This document shows, piece by piece, positions 55,128 through 63,101 of a stretch of 64,000 bases of DNA. Made by a program: the position numbers and the translations under genes. Source of the stretch: Marasmitruncus massiliensis. GTDB taxonomy: Bacteria; Bacillota; Clostridia; Oscillospirales; Ruminococcaceae. Within the stretch, counting starts at the first letter, position 1; each line of letters opens with the position of its first letter. The DNA is taken from positions 968,895-1,032,894 of the forward strand of contig NZ_FYDE01000005.1 in assembly GCF_900186535.1 (NCBI RefSeq). The letters are read 5' to 3'. A model generated the notes under the pieces. That model searched no databases, was not told where the DNA came from, and saw only the letters and a program-made list of their open reading frames with translations.

Positions 55128-55180
55128 TTGACAGTGCCTGAAAATAGCTCTAGTATGAAATGCAAATGGTTCTTGTTTGC
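55128..55180 (+). promoter_or_regulatory. Promoter of the CobW operon, with an inverted repeat downstream
   Basis: TTGACA (55128-55133), 17 bases, TAGTAT (55151-55156). GCAAA-N9-TTTGC (55162-55180) lies just after. It does not match the Bacillus Zur box, so its role is only a suggestion. Confidence 0.6.
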
Positions 55181-55276
55181 TGTTGAGCGCATCTCAAATT
55201 TTGCAAAGACAGCATGAGGATATTCATCCATATATTAAGAAGAGCCCGGTTGTGGGATTTTGAAAGGATTGTAACG

Positions 55277-56338
55277 ATGGCGAGGATTGATATTATATCC
55301 GGATTTTTGGGGGCAGGAAAAACGACACTGATCAAAAAGCTGCTGAAAGAATCATTTTCCACTGAAAAAGTTGTGCTGGTGGAAAATGAGTTCGGGGAGA
55401 TTGGGATCGACGGCGGATTTCTCCGTGAAGCCGGGATTGAGATTCAGGAAATGAATTCGGGCTGCATCTGCTGTACGCTTTCCGGCGACTTTACAAAAGC
55501 GATTAAGGAGGTTGTCCGGCGTTTTTCTCCGGAACGTATTATCATCGAACCGTCCGGTGTCGGTAAGCTGTCAGATGTTATCAAAGCCTGTGAACGTGCT
55601 GTGCAGACGGACGAATTGAAACTGAATATGTGTATATCTGTGGTGGATGCCACGAAATATCGGATCTATGTGAAAAATTTTGCAGAATTCTTCACCAATC
55701 AGATTGAACATGCAAAGACGATCATTCTCAGCAGGACGCAGAAGATGCAGGAAGAAAAACTGCGAGAGGTGGTTCTGGATATCCAGAAGCGCAATCCTAA
55801 GGCGAATGTGATCACCACCCCTTGGGAAGAACTGGCGGGGGAACGGATTGTGGCAGCCGCGGAATCTGATACGGCCCGTTCGTTTATTGAGCATGCGGTG
55901 GCTGCGACACAGCAGCCACACAAACACGGGTTACACTGTACCTGTGATCACGACCATGACCATGAACATGAACATGAACATAATGATCACCCGCAGGGCT
56001 GTTCCTGCGGCCATGAACATGAAACAGATGACGCCTCATGCTGTGAACATCATCACGCGGCTGACGAAGTATTTGGAACATGGGGCGTGGAAACGCCCAG
56101 GCAGTTTACCCGGGCGCGGCTTCAGGATGCTTTGAACAGCCTGTCTATGAACTCGGAATATGGAAACGTGCTGCGGGCGAAAGGGATTGTTCCGGTTGAA
56201 AACGGGGAATGGGTACAGTTTGACTATGTCCCGGATGAAACAGAAATCCGCCCGTGCGCCCCGGATTATACCGGGCGGCTTTGCGTGATTGGTGAAGATC
56301 TTTGCGCCGACTGCCTCAGCGCATTGTTTGAAGTTTAA
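55277..56338 (+). CDS. CobW/COG0523 G3E GTPase, His-rich metallochaperone
   Basis: GTP-dependent metal chaperone (ZagA/ZNG1-like). The P-loop GFLGAGKTTLIKKLL is followed by the metal site NSGCICCTLSGDF (CxCC), EPSGVGKL, and a G4-like region. At about residues 215-265 is a strongly His/Cys-rich stretch (HKHGLHCTCDHDHDHEHEHE and on to CSCGHEHE, CCEHHH), a probable zinc store. The CobW C-terminal domain ends the protein. Start ATG at 55277 after AAAGGA, 353 residues. First gene of a four-gene metal operon divergent from the Fur-family gene. Confidence 0.9.
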   Translation: MARIDIISGFLGAGKTTLIKKLLKESFSTEKVVLVENEFGEIGIDGGFLREAGIEIQEMNSGCICCTLSGDFTKAIKEVVRRFSPERIIIEPSGVGKLSDVIKACERAVQTDELKLNMCISVVDATKYRIYVKNFAEFFTNQIEHAKTIILSRTQKMQEEKLREVVLDIQKRNPKANVITTPWEELAGERIVAAAESDTARSFIEHAVAATQQPHKHGLHCTCDHDHDHEHEHEHNDHPQGCSCGHEHETDDASCCEHHHAADEVFGTWGVETPRQFTRARLQDALNSLSMNSEYGNVLRAKGIVPVENGEWVQFDYVPDETEIRPCAPDYTGRLCVIGEDLCADCLSALFEV

Positions 56339-56365
56339 AAAACCGCGGAAAGAGGAGAGCCTCAA

Positions 56366-57646
56366 TTGAAACAGAAGCTCATTTGGCTAGCGACGGTCGC
56401 GGCTTCATTACTCTGTATCATTCTCGGAAACAGGGTTGCCGTTCAGGGGCTGACATCGTTCAGCGGAGCCGAAACTGCCTCGGTCGAAAAAGTCAGGGTA
56501 ATCGAAATACTCAGTAAAGAGACGGTAAAACCCGAATATGCGGGGATGCCTGGCGACAACATTAATATCAAATTTCGCGCGGTGATCCTCAGCGGTATCC
56601 ACAAGGGAGAGGAACTGGAAGCAATGCAGCTGATTAACCCGATGCAGCCCCTCCCAATCAAGGAGGCGCAGCCGGGTGTCAAATTTCTGGTCACCAAAGA
56701 CCAGTCGGGCGTTTATGACGCCGATACATGGTATGCGTCACAGGATGTCAGGAGCGACGCGCTGATTGGATTAGGGCTGTTTTTTGCGGTGTGCCTGCTC
56801 CTGTTTGGACGAATGAAAGGATTTGATACCATTCTGTCGATGGGGTTCACCTGCTCGGCGATCTTTCTGGTGCTGATCCCGGCGATATTGTCCGGAAAAA
56901 ACATTTATGTCTGGTCGATGCTTGTTTGCTCGTATATCGTAGCCATGACGCTGCTGATCGTCACAAGAGCCAATATGAAAAGCCTCGGGGCCGGACTTGG
57001 ATGTGCGGGGGGCGTGCTGGCGTCCGGAGGGCTTATGTTTTTCATGAGCCATATCATGAGCTTGACAGGAATGGTCGACGAAGAATCGTATTATTTGCAA
57101 TTTTTAAACGGCGAGAACCCTATCGATATGAAGGCAATCATCTTTGCTGCGATCATCATCGGCGCGATCGGGGCTGTGATGGATGTCGCCGTATCAGTTG
57201 CGACGTCGCTGTATGAAGTCTGCAGAAACACCGAGCATCCGGATTTTTTCCTGATGGTAAAATCGGGGTTTGCCATTGGTCAGGATATGATTGGCACGAT
57301 GGCGAACACATTAGTCCTTGCATATATCGGAAGCTCGCTTTCGACCGTTTTACTGCTTGCCGCTTATAACCGTTCGATTCTTTCGCTGCTGAACCGTGAA
57401 ATGATCGTCGTCGAAATTTTGCAGGCGCTGATCGGCAGCCTTGGCATCCTGCTCACAATTCCTCTGACCTCCGTGGTTTGCGGCTTCCTGTATGCGGGCA
57501 GGCCCCGCCTGAAAAAATTTCGCGGGCCAAAAGCTGGGAAACAAGACAGGATGGCTATTGGAAATGACTATGGCGGGCTGACGCAGTATGATACTCTTCG
57601 GAATAAATTCTCGGAATTGGAGGGGCAGGATGGAAGTTCAGATTGA
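56366..57646 (+). CDS. YibE/F-like membrane protein
   Basis: 426 residues. One N-terminal helix, then a small outside OB-like domain (VRVIEILSKETVKPEYAG, GEELEAMQLINPMQPLPIKE), then seven or more helices. The conserved segment GAIGAVMDVAVSVATSLYEV is followed by KSGFAIGQDMIGTMANTLVLAYIG, seen here in parts. The family's function is not established. Start TTG at 56366 after GAGGAGAG. It overlaps the next gene by 17 bases, so it works with the metal operon. Confidence 0.85.
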   Translation: MKQKLIWLATVAASLLCIILGNRVAVQGLTSFSGAETASVEKVRVIEILSKETVKPEYAGMPGDNINIKFRAVILSGIHKGEELEAMQLINPMQPLPIKEAQPGVKFLVTKDQSGVYDADTWYASQDVRSDALIGLGLFFAVCLLLFGRMKGFDTILSMGFTCSAIFLVLIPAILSGKNIYVWSMLVCSYIVAMTLLIVTRANMKSLGAGLGCAGGVLASGGLMFFMSHIMSLTGMVDEESYYLQFLNGENPIDMKAIIFAAIIIGAIGAVMDVAVSVATSLYEVCRNTEHPDFFLMVKSGFAIGQDMIGTMANTLVLAYIGSSLSTVLLLAAYNRSILSLLNREMIVVEILQALIGSLGILLTIPLTSVVCGFLYAGRPRLKKFRGPKAGKQDRMAIGNDYGGLTQYDTLRNKFSELEGQDGSSD

Positions 57647-59219
57647 TGTGGTTACGGGGTTCCTTGAATCCGGGAAAACCAGCTTTATCCAAAGCCTGCT
57701 GGAGCGGGACGTAATAGCGGCGGGAAGGCCGACTGTCCTTTTGGTATGCGAGGAAGGGCTCGAAGAATATGATCCAGAACAGCTGAAAGCTAAAAATATT
57801 ACTTTGGTAACGGCGGATGATCCAAACACCCTGAATCAGACATTCTTTCAGAATTTAATCGGAACCCATAAGCCGCACCGTATCCTGGTTGAGTATAACG
57901 GTACATGGAAGATCGGCAGCCTGCTGAAAATCAAGCTTCCGGACGGCTGCAGGATCAACAGTATTGTGGGGCTGGTGGATGCCTCCACCTTTGAAACATA
58001 TATGTCCAATATGAGCCGTATGATGGCGGAACAGCTTGCGAATTGTGATGTGATCTTTGTCAACCGGTTTGAGGAGCTTGAACCGGAGCAGGCAGATATC
58101 ATTCGGAGAAGTTTAAAAAATATCAACCGAAAAGCGGAAAAGGCGTTTTTTAAAAACCGGATACCGAAGAATATTTTAAAACGTTATTTCATGATTGCCG
58201 GCCCCAGCCTTTGGAAAGTTGCAAAGGGCTTTCTAGTCGTTTTTCTGTTTTGGGCGGTCGTTATGTATTTTCAGGCGGTGCAGGCTCTTGCGCTGGAAAA
58301 TCAGTATACATTTCTGCAATCGGTCAATACCATTTTTATCAGTATTCTTCTGCAGGCGATTCCGTTTGTTTTGATCGGGGTTTTTACCTCTTCCATTTTG
58401 CAGGTATTTGTTTCGGATACGCTGCTTGTCCGCCTGTTTACCAAACATCGTCTGTTGGGTGCGCCGCTGGCCGTTGTTCTGGGCGTGTTCTTTCCGGTGT
58501 GTGATTGTGCAATGGCGCCTGTCGTTGCCCGTATGGTGCGTAAAGGAGTCCCGCTTTCCTATGCGGTCACCTTTCTGCTTGCGGCTCCGGTAGTCAACCC
58601 GGTGGTCATATGGTCCACGCTCTATGCGTTCCCGGGGCAGCCCCGGATTGTACTGCTGCGGGTGGTTTGGGGCATTCTGGTGGCGCTGATTGCGGGCCTG
58701 CTGATTCCGCTCCTTTGGAAGAAGGGACTTCCTGTCCAGCGGACGATCATTGATTCGACCTGCGCCAGCGGATATATCGGTGACAGTTCTTCCGAAGGCT
58801 TCCGAGGTAAACTGGAAATACTGTTTCGGCACGCGGGTATGGAATTTTTCAATGTGGGGCGTTATGTGGTGGCCGGCGCACTGATATCGTCCGTGTTGCA
58901 GGTGCTGGTTCCCAAAACCGCGCTTTTGGGAACAGCACAAAATGTTGTGCTGGCACCGCTCGCAATGCTTGTGGCGGCATTCCTGATGTCGGTCTGCTCC
59001 ACTTCCAACGCGTTTATTGCCAGGAGCTTTTCTTATACGTTCCCGATTGGGTCGGTGCTGGGTTTTATGGTAATGGGGCCGATGCTTGATTTGAAGAACC
59101 TGCTGATGCTGATGAGCGGTTTCCGTAGAGGTTTTGTTCTTCGTCTGGCGGGACTGCTGGCAGTCATCGGCTGGATTGGATTTGTGACAGCGACAATCGC
59201 TGGGCAGGGGGTGTTATGA
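57630..59219 (+). CDS. Fusion of CobW-type GTPase domain and YcgR/YraQ-type permease
   Basis: 529 residues. The N-terminal ~170 are a shortened G3E GTPase: P-loop TGFLESGKTSFIQSLLERD, switch-like VEYNGTWKIGSL, and a VNRFEEL G4 region; no CxCC metal motif is present. From about residue 200 begins a PF03773-type permease with about eight helices, including PVCDCAMAPVVARMV, LAAPVVNPVVIWSTL and VCSTSNAFIARSF. Start ATG at 57630 after GGAGGGG. The fusion ties a chaperone-like GTPase to a membrane transporter; probable role in zinc or other metal traffic. Confidence 0.82.
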   Translation: MEVQIDVVTGFLESGKTSFIQSLLERDVIAAGRPTVLLVCEEGLEEYDPEQLKAKNITLVTADDPNTLNQTFFQNLIGTHKPHRILVEYNGTWKIGSLLKIKLPDGCRINSIVGLVDASTFETYMSNMSRMMAEQLANCDVIFVNRFEELEPEQADIIRRSLKNINRKAEKAFFKNRIPKNILKRYFMIAGPSLWKVAKGFLVVFLFWAVVMYFQAVQALALENQYTFLQSVNTIFISILLQAIPFVLIGVFTSSILQVFVSDTLLVRLFTKHRLLGAPLAVVLGVFFPVCDCAMAPVVARMVRKGVPLSYAVTFLLAAPVVNPVVIWSTLYAFPGQPRIVLLRVVWGILVALIAGLLIPLLWKKGLPVQRTIIDSTCASGYIGDSSSEGFRGKLEILFRHAGMEFFNVGRYVVAGALISSVLQVLVPKTALLGTAQNVVLAPLAMLVAAFLMSVCSTSNAFIARSFSYTFPIGSVLGFMVMGPMLDLKNLLMLMSGFRRGFVLRLAGLLAVIGWIGFVTATIAGQGVL

Positions 59220-60043
59220 TGAAAAAAATCAATGGGGAAGTTTTATTGCAGATGATTCTGATCGCTGTCATCGATGCTTTCCTTGTCGGTTTGCTTGTTA
59301 CCGGAAAAGTGAAAAATTATATCCATCCACGTTTGATTTTATATCTGTGGTTTGCGGTGGGAGCATTGGCCGTCATTGCGCTTTTGATGATTCCGGTGAT
59401 GCTTCAGCCCCGCCACAAGGTAAGCCTGTTCCCGTATCTTATTTTTGTGTTTCCCCTATTGACCGGTTTCATTCTGCCGCCGACGACAGATATGGCGCAG
59501 GTAGCGGGGATCGGGACAGGAAAGACAATCTCTTCCCCCGGGTTGTCCGAACAGGCCCCGCAGAACCTGCAGGATACGGTTTCTCAGCTTACTTTCCCGG
59601 AACAGGAAGCATCGCAGAGCAGTTCCTCAGCCCCAGAAAGCGGTGAATCCGCTGAAAAGGTCGATGTTCCGGACGGGGTGACTCTGATCACCGACGACGA
59701 ATATCTTGACTGGTATATGGATGTTTATGAAAATCCGGAAAAATACGAGGGGAAGCAGTATAAGATCAAGGGTACTGTCTTTCGGATGGACGGATTTGCC
59801 GATAATGAGTTTGTCCCGGCCCGCATGGCGATGGTATGCTGCGCCGCGGATTTGGCAGCGGCGGGCTTCCTGTGCAGGGCTGACGATGCAAAAAAGTGGA
59901 ATGATGGCGACTGGATATGGGTAACCGCAACCATAAAGGTTGAATTTGAAAAAAATATGGGAGAAACCATGCCGATCCTTTACCCCTCCTCCATTGAACC
60001 AGCGGAAAAGCCCAAAGAAGAATGGGTATATCCCACCTATTAA
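59216..60043 (+). CDS. TIGR03943-like (YcgQ) membrane protein
   Basis: 275 residues. Three N-terminal helices, a Ser/Gln/Pro-rich linker (about 100-145), and an outside domain (ITDDEYLDWYMDVYENPEKY, GKQYKIKGTVFRMDGFADNE, MVCCAADLAAAGFLCRA). These are the family marks, with a CC pair that could bind metal. It overlaps the permease gene by 4 bases. In Bacillus the homologous ycgR-ycgQ pair also lies next to a permease of the same type. Confidence 0.82.
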   Translation: MMKKINGEVLLQMILIAVIDAFLVGLLVTGKVKNYIHPRLILYLWFAVGALAVIALLMIPVMLQPRHKVSLFPYLIFVFPLLTGFILPPTTDMAQVAGIGTGKTISSPGLSEQAPQNLQDTVSQLTFPEQEASQSSSSAPESGESAEKVDVPDGVTLITDDEYLDWYMDVYENPEKYEGKQYKIKGTVFRMDGFADNEFVPARMAMVCCAADLAAAGFLCRADDAKKWNDGDWIWVTATIKVEFEKNMGETMPILYPSSIEPAEKPKEEWVYPTY

Positions 60044-60049
60044 ATTATC

Positions 60050-60092
60050 TGCCCCGGATTCCTCGGGCCACGCGGCCTTAGAATCCGGGGCA
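60050..60092. terminator. Terminator after the metal operon
   Basis: TGCCCCGGATTC and GAATCCGGGGCA, perfect 12-bp stem with an internal GC-rich loop; it also lies at the end of the convergent DUF421 gene. Confidence 0.78.
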
Positions 60093-60100
60093 TTCTCAAT

Positions 60101-60790
60101 TTAAAAGGATTCCTCGACGGGCATGATATAGATGCTGCCGTCGTCCTGCAGTTCGGCATATAAAACATCCTGATGGGAGTGGATGTTCTGCAAAGACAAT
60201 TGCCTCATAAGCCAGCCTTCATCAAGATTGAATTCCGTCAGATTCCGTTCGATCAGCTTGCCGTCAACAATAATCTCTGCCGGTAGATTGTTTGGCTTTG
60301 TTAAGGGAGCGTTTACATCCTGTTTTGTTGCCTGCTGCTTTTCAGGCTTTTTCAGGACACTGAGGCTTCCGTTGGTTTCCAATATGGCATACTCCACATC
60401 CCTGACTGAGAAGATACTTTGCTCCCTTAGCAGCATCGAGACTTCGTCCATATCAAGCTTGGCGGATTTCAGCGCCTTTCTGACCAGGGCGCCTTTTTTT
60501 ATTACAATTGTGGGCTCTCCGTCAACAAAGCATCTGAATTTACCCGACTTCAGTCCGGCAAACGAGATTATTCCAGTCAGCGCGCACCACCAAACCAGCC
60601 CTAAAAATTCATCGATAAAAGGCTCGTTGGATTTGCTGATGATATTTCCTGCAATAGAACCGATTGTAATGCCGGTTACATAATTGAAGTAGGTGAGCTG
60701 GCTGATCTGTTTTTTCCCCAGAATCCGGGCTAATACTAATATTACAAAAAATGTCAGCGTCGTTCTTAAAATCAGATAGACATGTTCCAT
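60101..60790 (-). CDS. DUF421 (YetF-like) membrane protein
   Basis: 229 residues: three N-terminal helices (VILVLARILGKKQISQLTYFNYVTGITIGS as the conserved block, cited in part), then a soluble YetF domain. The start ATG at 60790 follows AAAGGAAACAGGAAC; the frame is open to 60922. The function of the family is not settled; in Bacillus some members are in spore or stress regulons. Confidence 0.85.
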   Translation of the reverse strand: MEHVYLILRTTLTFFVILVLARILGKKQISQLTYFNYVTGITIGSIAGNIISKSNEPFIDEFLGLVWWCALTGIISFAGLKSGKFRCFVDGEPTIVIKKGALVRKALKSAKLDMDEVSMLLREQSIFSVRDVEYAILETNGSLSVLKKPEKQQATKQDVNAPLTKPNNLPAEIIVDGKLIERNLTEFNLDEGWLMRQLSLQNIHSHQDVLYAELQDDGSIYIMPVEESF

Positions 60791-60917
60791 GTTCCTGTTT
60801 CCTTTCCGCAGTTTTTTCCATAGCACCCATGTATTAGCATAACCGCCGATATGCAATTCAACCGCGAAACCAAGAGCAATAAGCGAAAAATGATGAATTG
60901 CGATTGTTGCGGGATTA

Positions 60918-60955
60918 ACCAAAAGCAGGGCCTGATAGCAGGCCCTGCTTTTGGT
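60918..60955. terminator. Orphan hairpin upstream of the cyanophycin operon
   Basis: ACCAAAAGCAGGGCCTG and CAGGCCCTGCTTTTGGT, perfect 17-bp stem with loop ATAG. It looks like a strong terminator but no gene ends on either side: DUF421 starts at 60790 leftward and iadA at 61141 rightward. It may end an untranslated RNA or control one of the two transcripts. The rest of the 60791-61140 gap shows no clear feature. Confidence 0.6.
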
Positions 60956-61140
60956 TGTAATCTAATCCCACCTGTTATCTGCATAATCGGTTATCGAACT
61001 ACCCATAATGAATATCTTCTGGTTTTCGTTGGGATTCTACCCCATAAAAATGCCTCATTTATCCAGGAATTACAAAAAGTGGATACATAAATGATTTCCT
61101 GATACTCAAAATAACTGTATTATGTCATAAGGATGATCAA

Positions 61141-62229
61141 ATGATAACCTTATTAAAAAATATTGAGTGTTATGCTCCCGAATATATAGGCAAAAAAGAC
61201 CTTTTCATCGCATGCCACAAAATCTGCAAAATAACTTCGCCGGGCGGCTTAGCTAACCAGGAACCCATTGCGGATGTGATTAACTGCGAAGGACTGATTG
61301 CCTTCCCCGGTTTGATTGACCAACACGTGCACATCATCGGGGGAGGCGGTGAAGAAGGATTTGCAAGCCGCATTCCTGAAATCAGGTTTGAAGAGATAGC
61401 GGCGGCCGGTGTAACCACCCTCTGCGGGCTTCTGGGTGCCGACGGCTGTACGAGGACTTTGGAAACTTTATACGCAAAAGCAAAGGCGCTGGAGCTGAAC
61501 GGGATTACTACTTACCTTTACGCAGGGAGTTACGAAATTCCTGCCGTTACCTTTACCGGCAGCATCATGCGCGATTTAATTTTGATTGATAAAGTAATCG
61601 GGGCGGGGGAGATCGCAATTTCTGACCATCGCTCTTCACAGCCGGATACGGGGGAACTGCTGAAGCTGGCGGCACAGGTACATCTCGGCGGGTTATTGGC
61701 CGGAAAAGCCGGGGTGCTTCACCTGCACGTCGGGGACGGGAAAGAAGGGCTGGCCCCCGTCCTGAAGATGGAGGATCACTCTGATCTGCCGAAAGAAATG
61801 TTTGTCCCCACCCATGTCAACAGAAACCCCCGGCTGTTTCGGCAGGCGATGGATTATTACAAAGCAGGCGGCAATATCGACCTGACGGCGGGGGAATCCA
61901 ATGGAATCCCCGTTCCAAAAGCAATCCGAATGTTGGCGGAACAGAATCCTGACTTGTCAACAGTCACCGTCAGCTCGGACGCGAACGGCAGTATCCCGCA
62001 GGGGGGAACGGTAAAGATACAGGTTCTGTATCAGGATTTAAGAGACTGCATACTGGAAGAAGGGCTGAAACCGGAAACCGTTATCCGCCTTGCCACAGTG
62101 AATGTTGCAAAAATCCTTCATTTGTATCCGCAGAAAGGTGTAATCAGGGAAGGAAGCGACGCGGACCTCCTGATCACAGACCATGACTATCGCATCCGGA
62201 TGGTATTTGCAATGGGAAAACGTTTATAA
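61141..62229 (+). CDS. iadA: Isoaspartyl dipeptidase
   Basis: Splits beta-Asp dipeptides such as beta-Asp-Arg, the product of cyanophycinase. A metal-dependent amidohydrolase of 362 residues with the HxH motif LIDQHVHIIGGGGEEGF, then YAGSYEIP, the AISDHRSS segment, LHLHVGDG and the catalytic Asp of VSSDANGS. Start ATG after AAGGATG. First gene of the cyanophycin operon. Confidence 0.92.
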   Translation: MITLLKNIECYAPEYIGKKDLFIACHKICKITSPGGLANQEPIADVINCEGLIAFPGLIDQHVHIIGGGGEEGFASRIPEIRFEEIAAAGVTTLCGLLGADGCTRTLETLYAKAKALELNGITTYLYAGSYEIPAVTFTGSIMRDLILIDKVIGAGEIAISDHRSSQPDTGELLKLAAQVHLGGLLAGKAGVLHLHVGDGKEGLAPVLKMEDHSDLPKEMFVPTHVNRNPRLFRQAMDYYKAGGNIDLTAGESNGIPVPKAIRMLAEQNPDLSTVTVSSDANGSIPQGGTVKIQVLYQDLRDCILEEGLKPETVIRLATVNVAKILHLYPQKGVIREGSDADLLITDHDYRIRMVFAMGKRL

Positions 62230-62267
62230 AAATTAAAAGAATTAAATTTGTTCTGGAGAATCAATAC

Positions 62268-63101
62268 ATGAAAAAAGAAACAAGAGGCTATCTGATCATT
62301 ATCGGCGGCGCGGAAGATAAAGAAAATGACAGTATTATTTTAAAACAGGCACCGCGGATGCTTACGGATGAGGATTTGCTGACCATACTAACTACGGCAA
62401 CTGAACACCCGGAGGAAACGGGGCAGAAGTATTTTGAAGTATTCCGCAAAATCGGGGTCCAAAATATTCAGGTGCTGAACATCAATACGCGGGAGGAAGC
62501 CAGCCATGCGTGCTTTTGCGAGCAGATCGAACGCTCCAGCTGTGTTTTCATGACCGGCGGAGACCAGCTGCGCATTACCAGCATCCTAGGGGGGACGAGG
62601 GCCTGCTCGGAACTGAAACGGTTGTATGAATCGGGCGGGATTATTATGGGCACCAGCGCCGGCGCGTCGGCAATGAGCTCGACCATGATTGTGACTGGCA
62701 AAGACAATGAGCCCGCCAGAAAGTGCACCTTGAAAATGGCCCCGGGGCTGGATTTGATTGACGGCGCGATCATTGATCAGCATTTTGACCAGCGGGGCAG
62801 GTTCGGACGGCTGCTCTGCGGCGTCACGGAAAATCCGGGCGTGCTGGGTATCGGGATTGATGAAGACACCTCGATCAAAATACATCCGGACATGCATTTT
62901 GAAGTGATTGGTTCCAACGCAGTTACCATTATTGACGGAAAAACCATGCAAAGTTCCAATGTGTCTGAATTAGAGCAAGATGAAATTCTCGCGGTCAACG
63001 GGGTAACGGTCCATGTTTTGCCCCAGGGATACGGTTTTGATTTAAAAAACAGAAAGGTTCTGCGTCTTAAAAATGAAAACAGAGCAAATTCAAATTTATG
63101 A
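62268..63101 (+). CDS. cphB: Cyanophycinase
   Basis: Serine exopeptidase that breaks cyanophycin into beta-Asp-Arg dipeptides. The nucleophile elbow IIMGTSAGASAMSSTMI is followed by DQHFDQRGRFGRLLCGV (catalytic His region), and FMTGGDQLRI is also present. Length 277 residues. Its end overlaps the synthetase start by 29 bases in another frame. Confidence 0.92.
   Translation: MKKETRGYLIIIGGAEDKENDSIILKQAPRMLTDEDLLTILTTATEHPEETGQKYFEVFRKIGVQNIQVLNINTREEASHACFCEQIERSSCVFMTGGDQLRITSILGGTRACSELKRLYESGGIIMGTSAGASAMSSTMIVTGKDNEPARKCTLKMAPGLDLIDGAIIDQHFDQRGRFGRLLCGVTENPGVLGIGIDEDTSIKIHPDMHFEVIGSNAVTIIDGKTMQSSNVSELEQDEILAVNGVTVHVLPQGYGFDLKNRKVLRLKNENRANSNL

Noticed and set aside
55162-55180. GCAAA-N9-TTTGC as a Zur box.
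   Set aside because: It does not match the known Bacillus Zur operator; kept only as a possible regulatory repeat.
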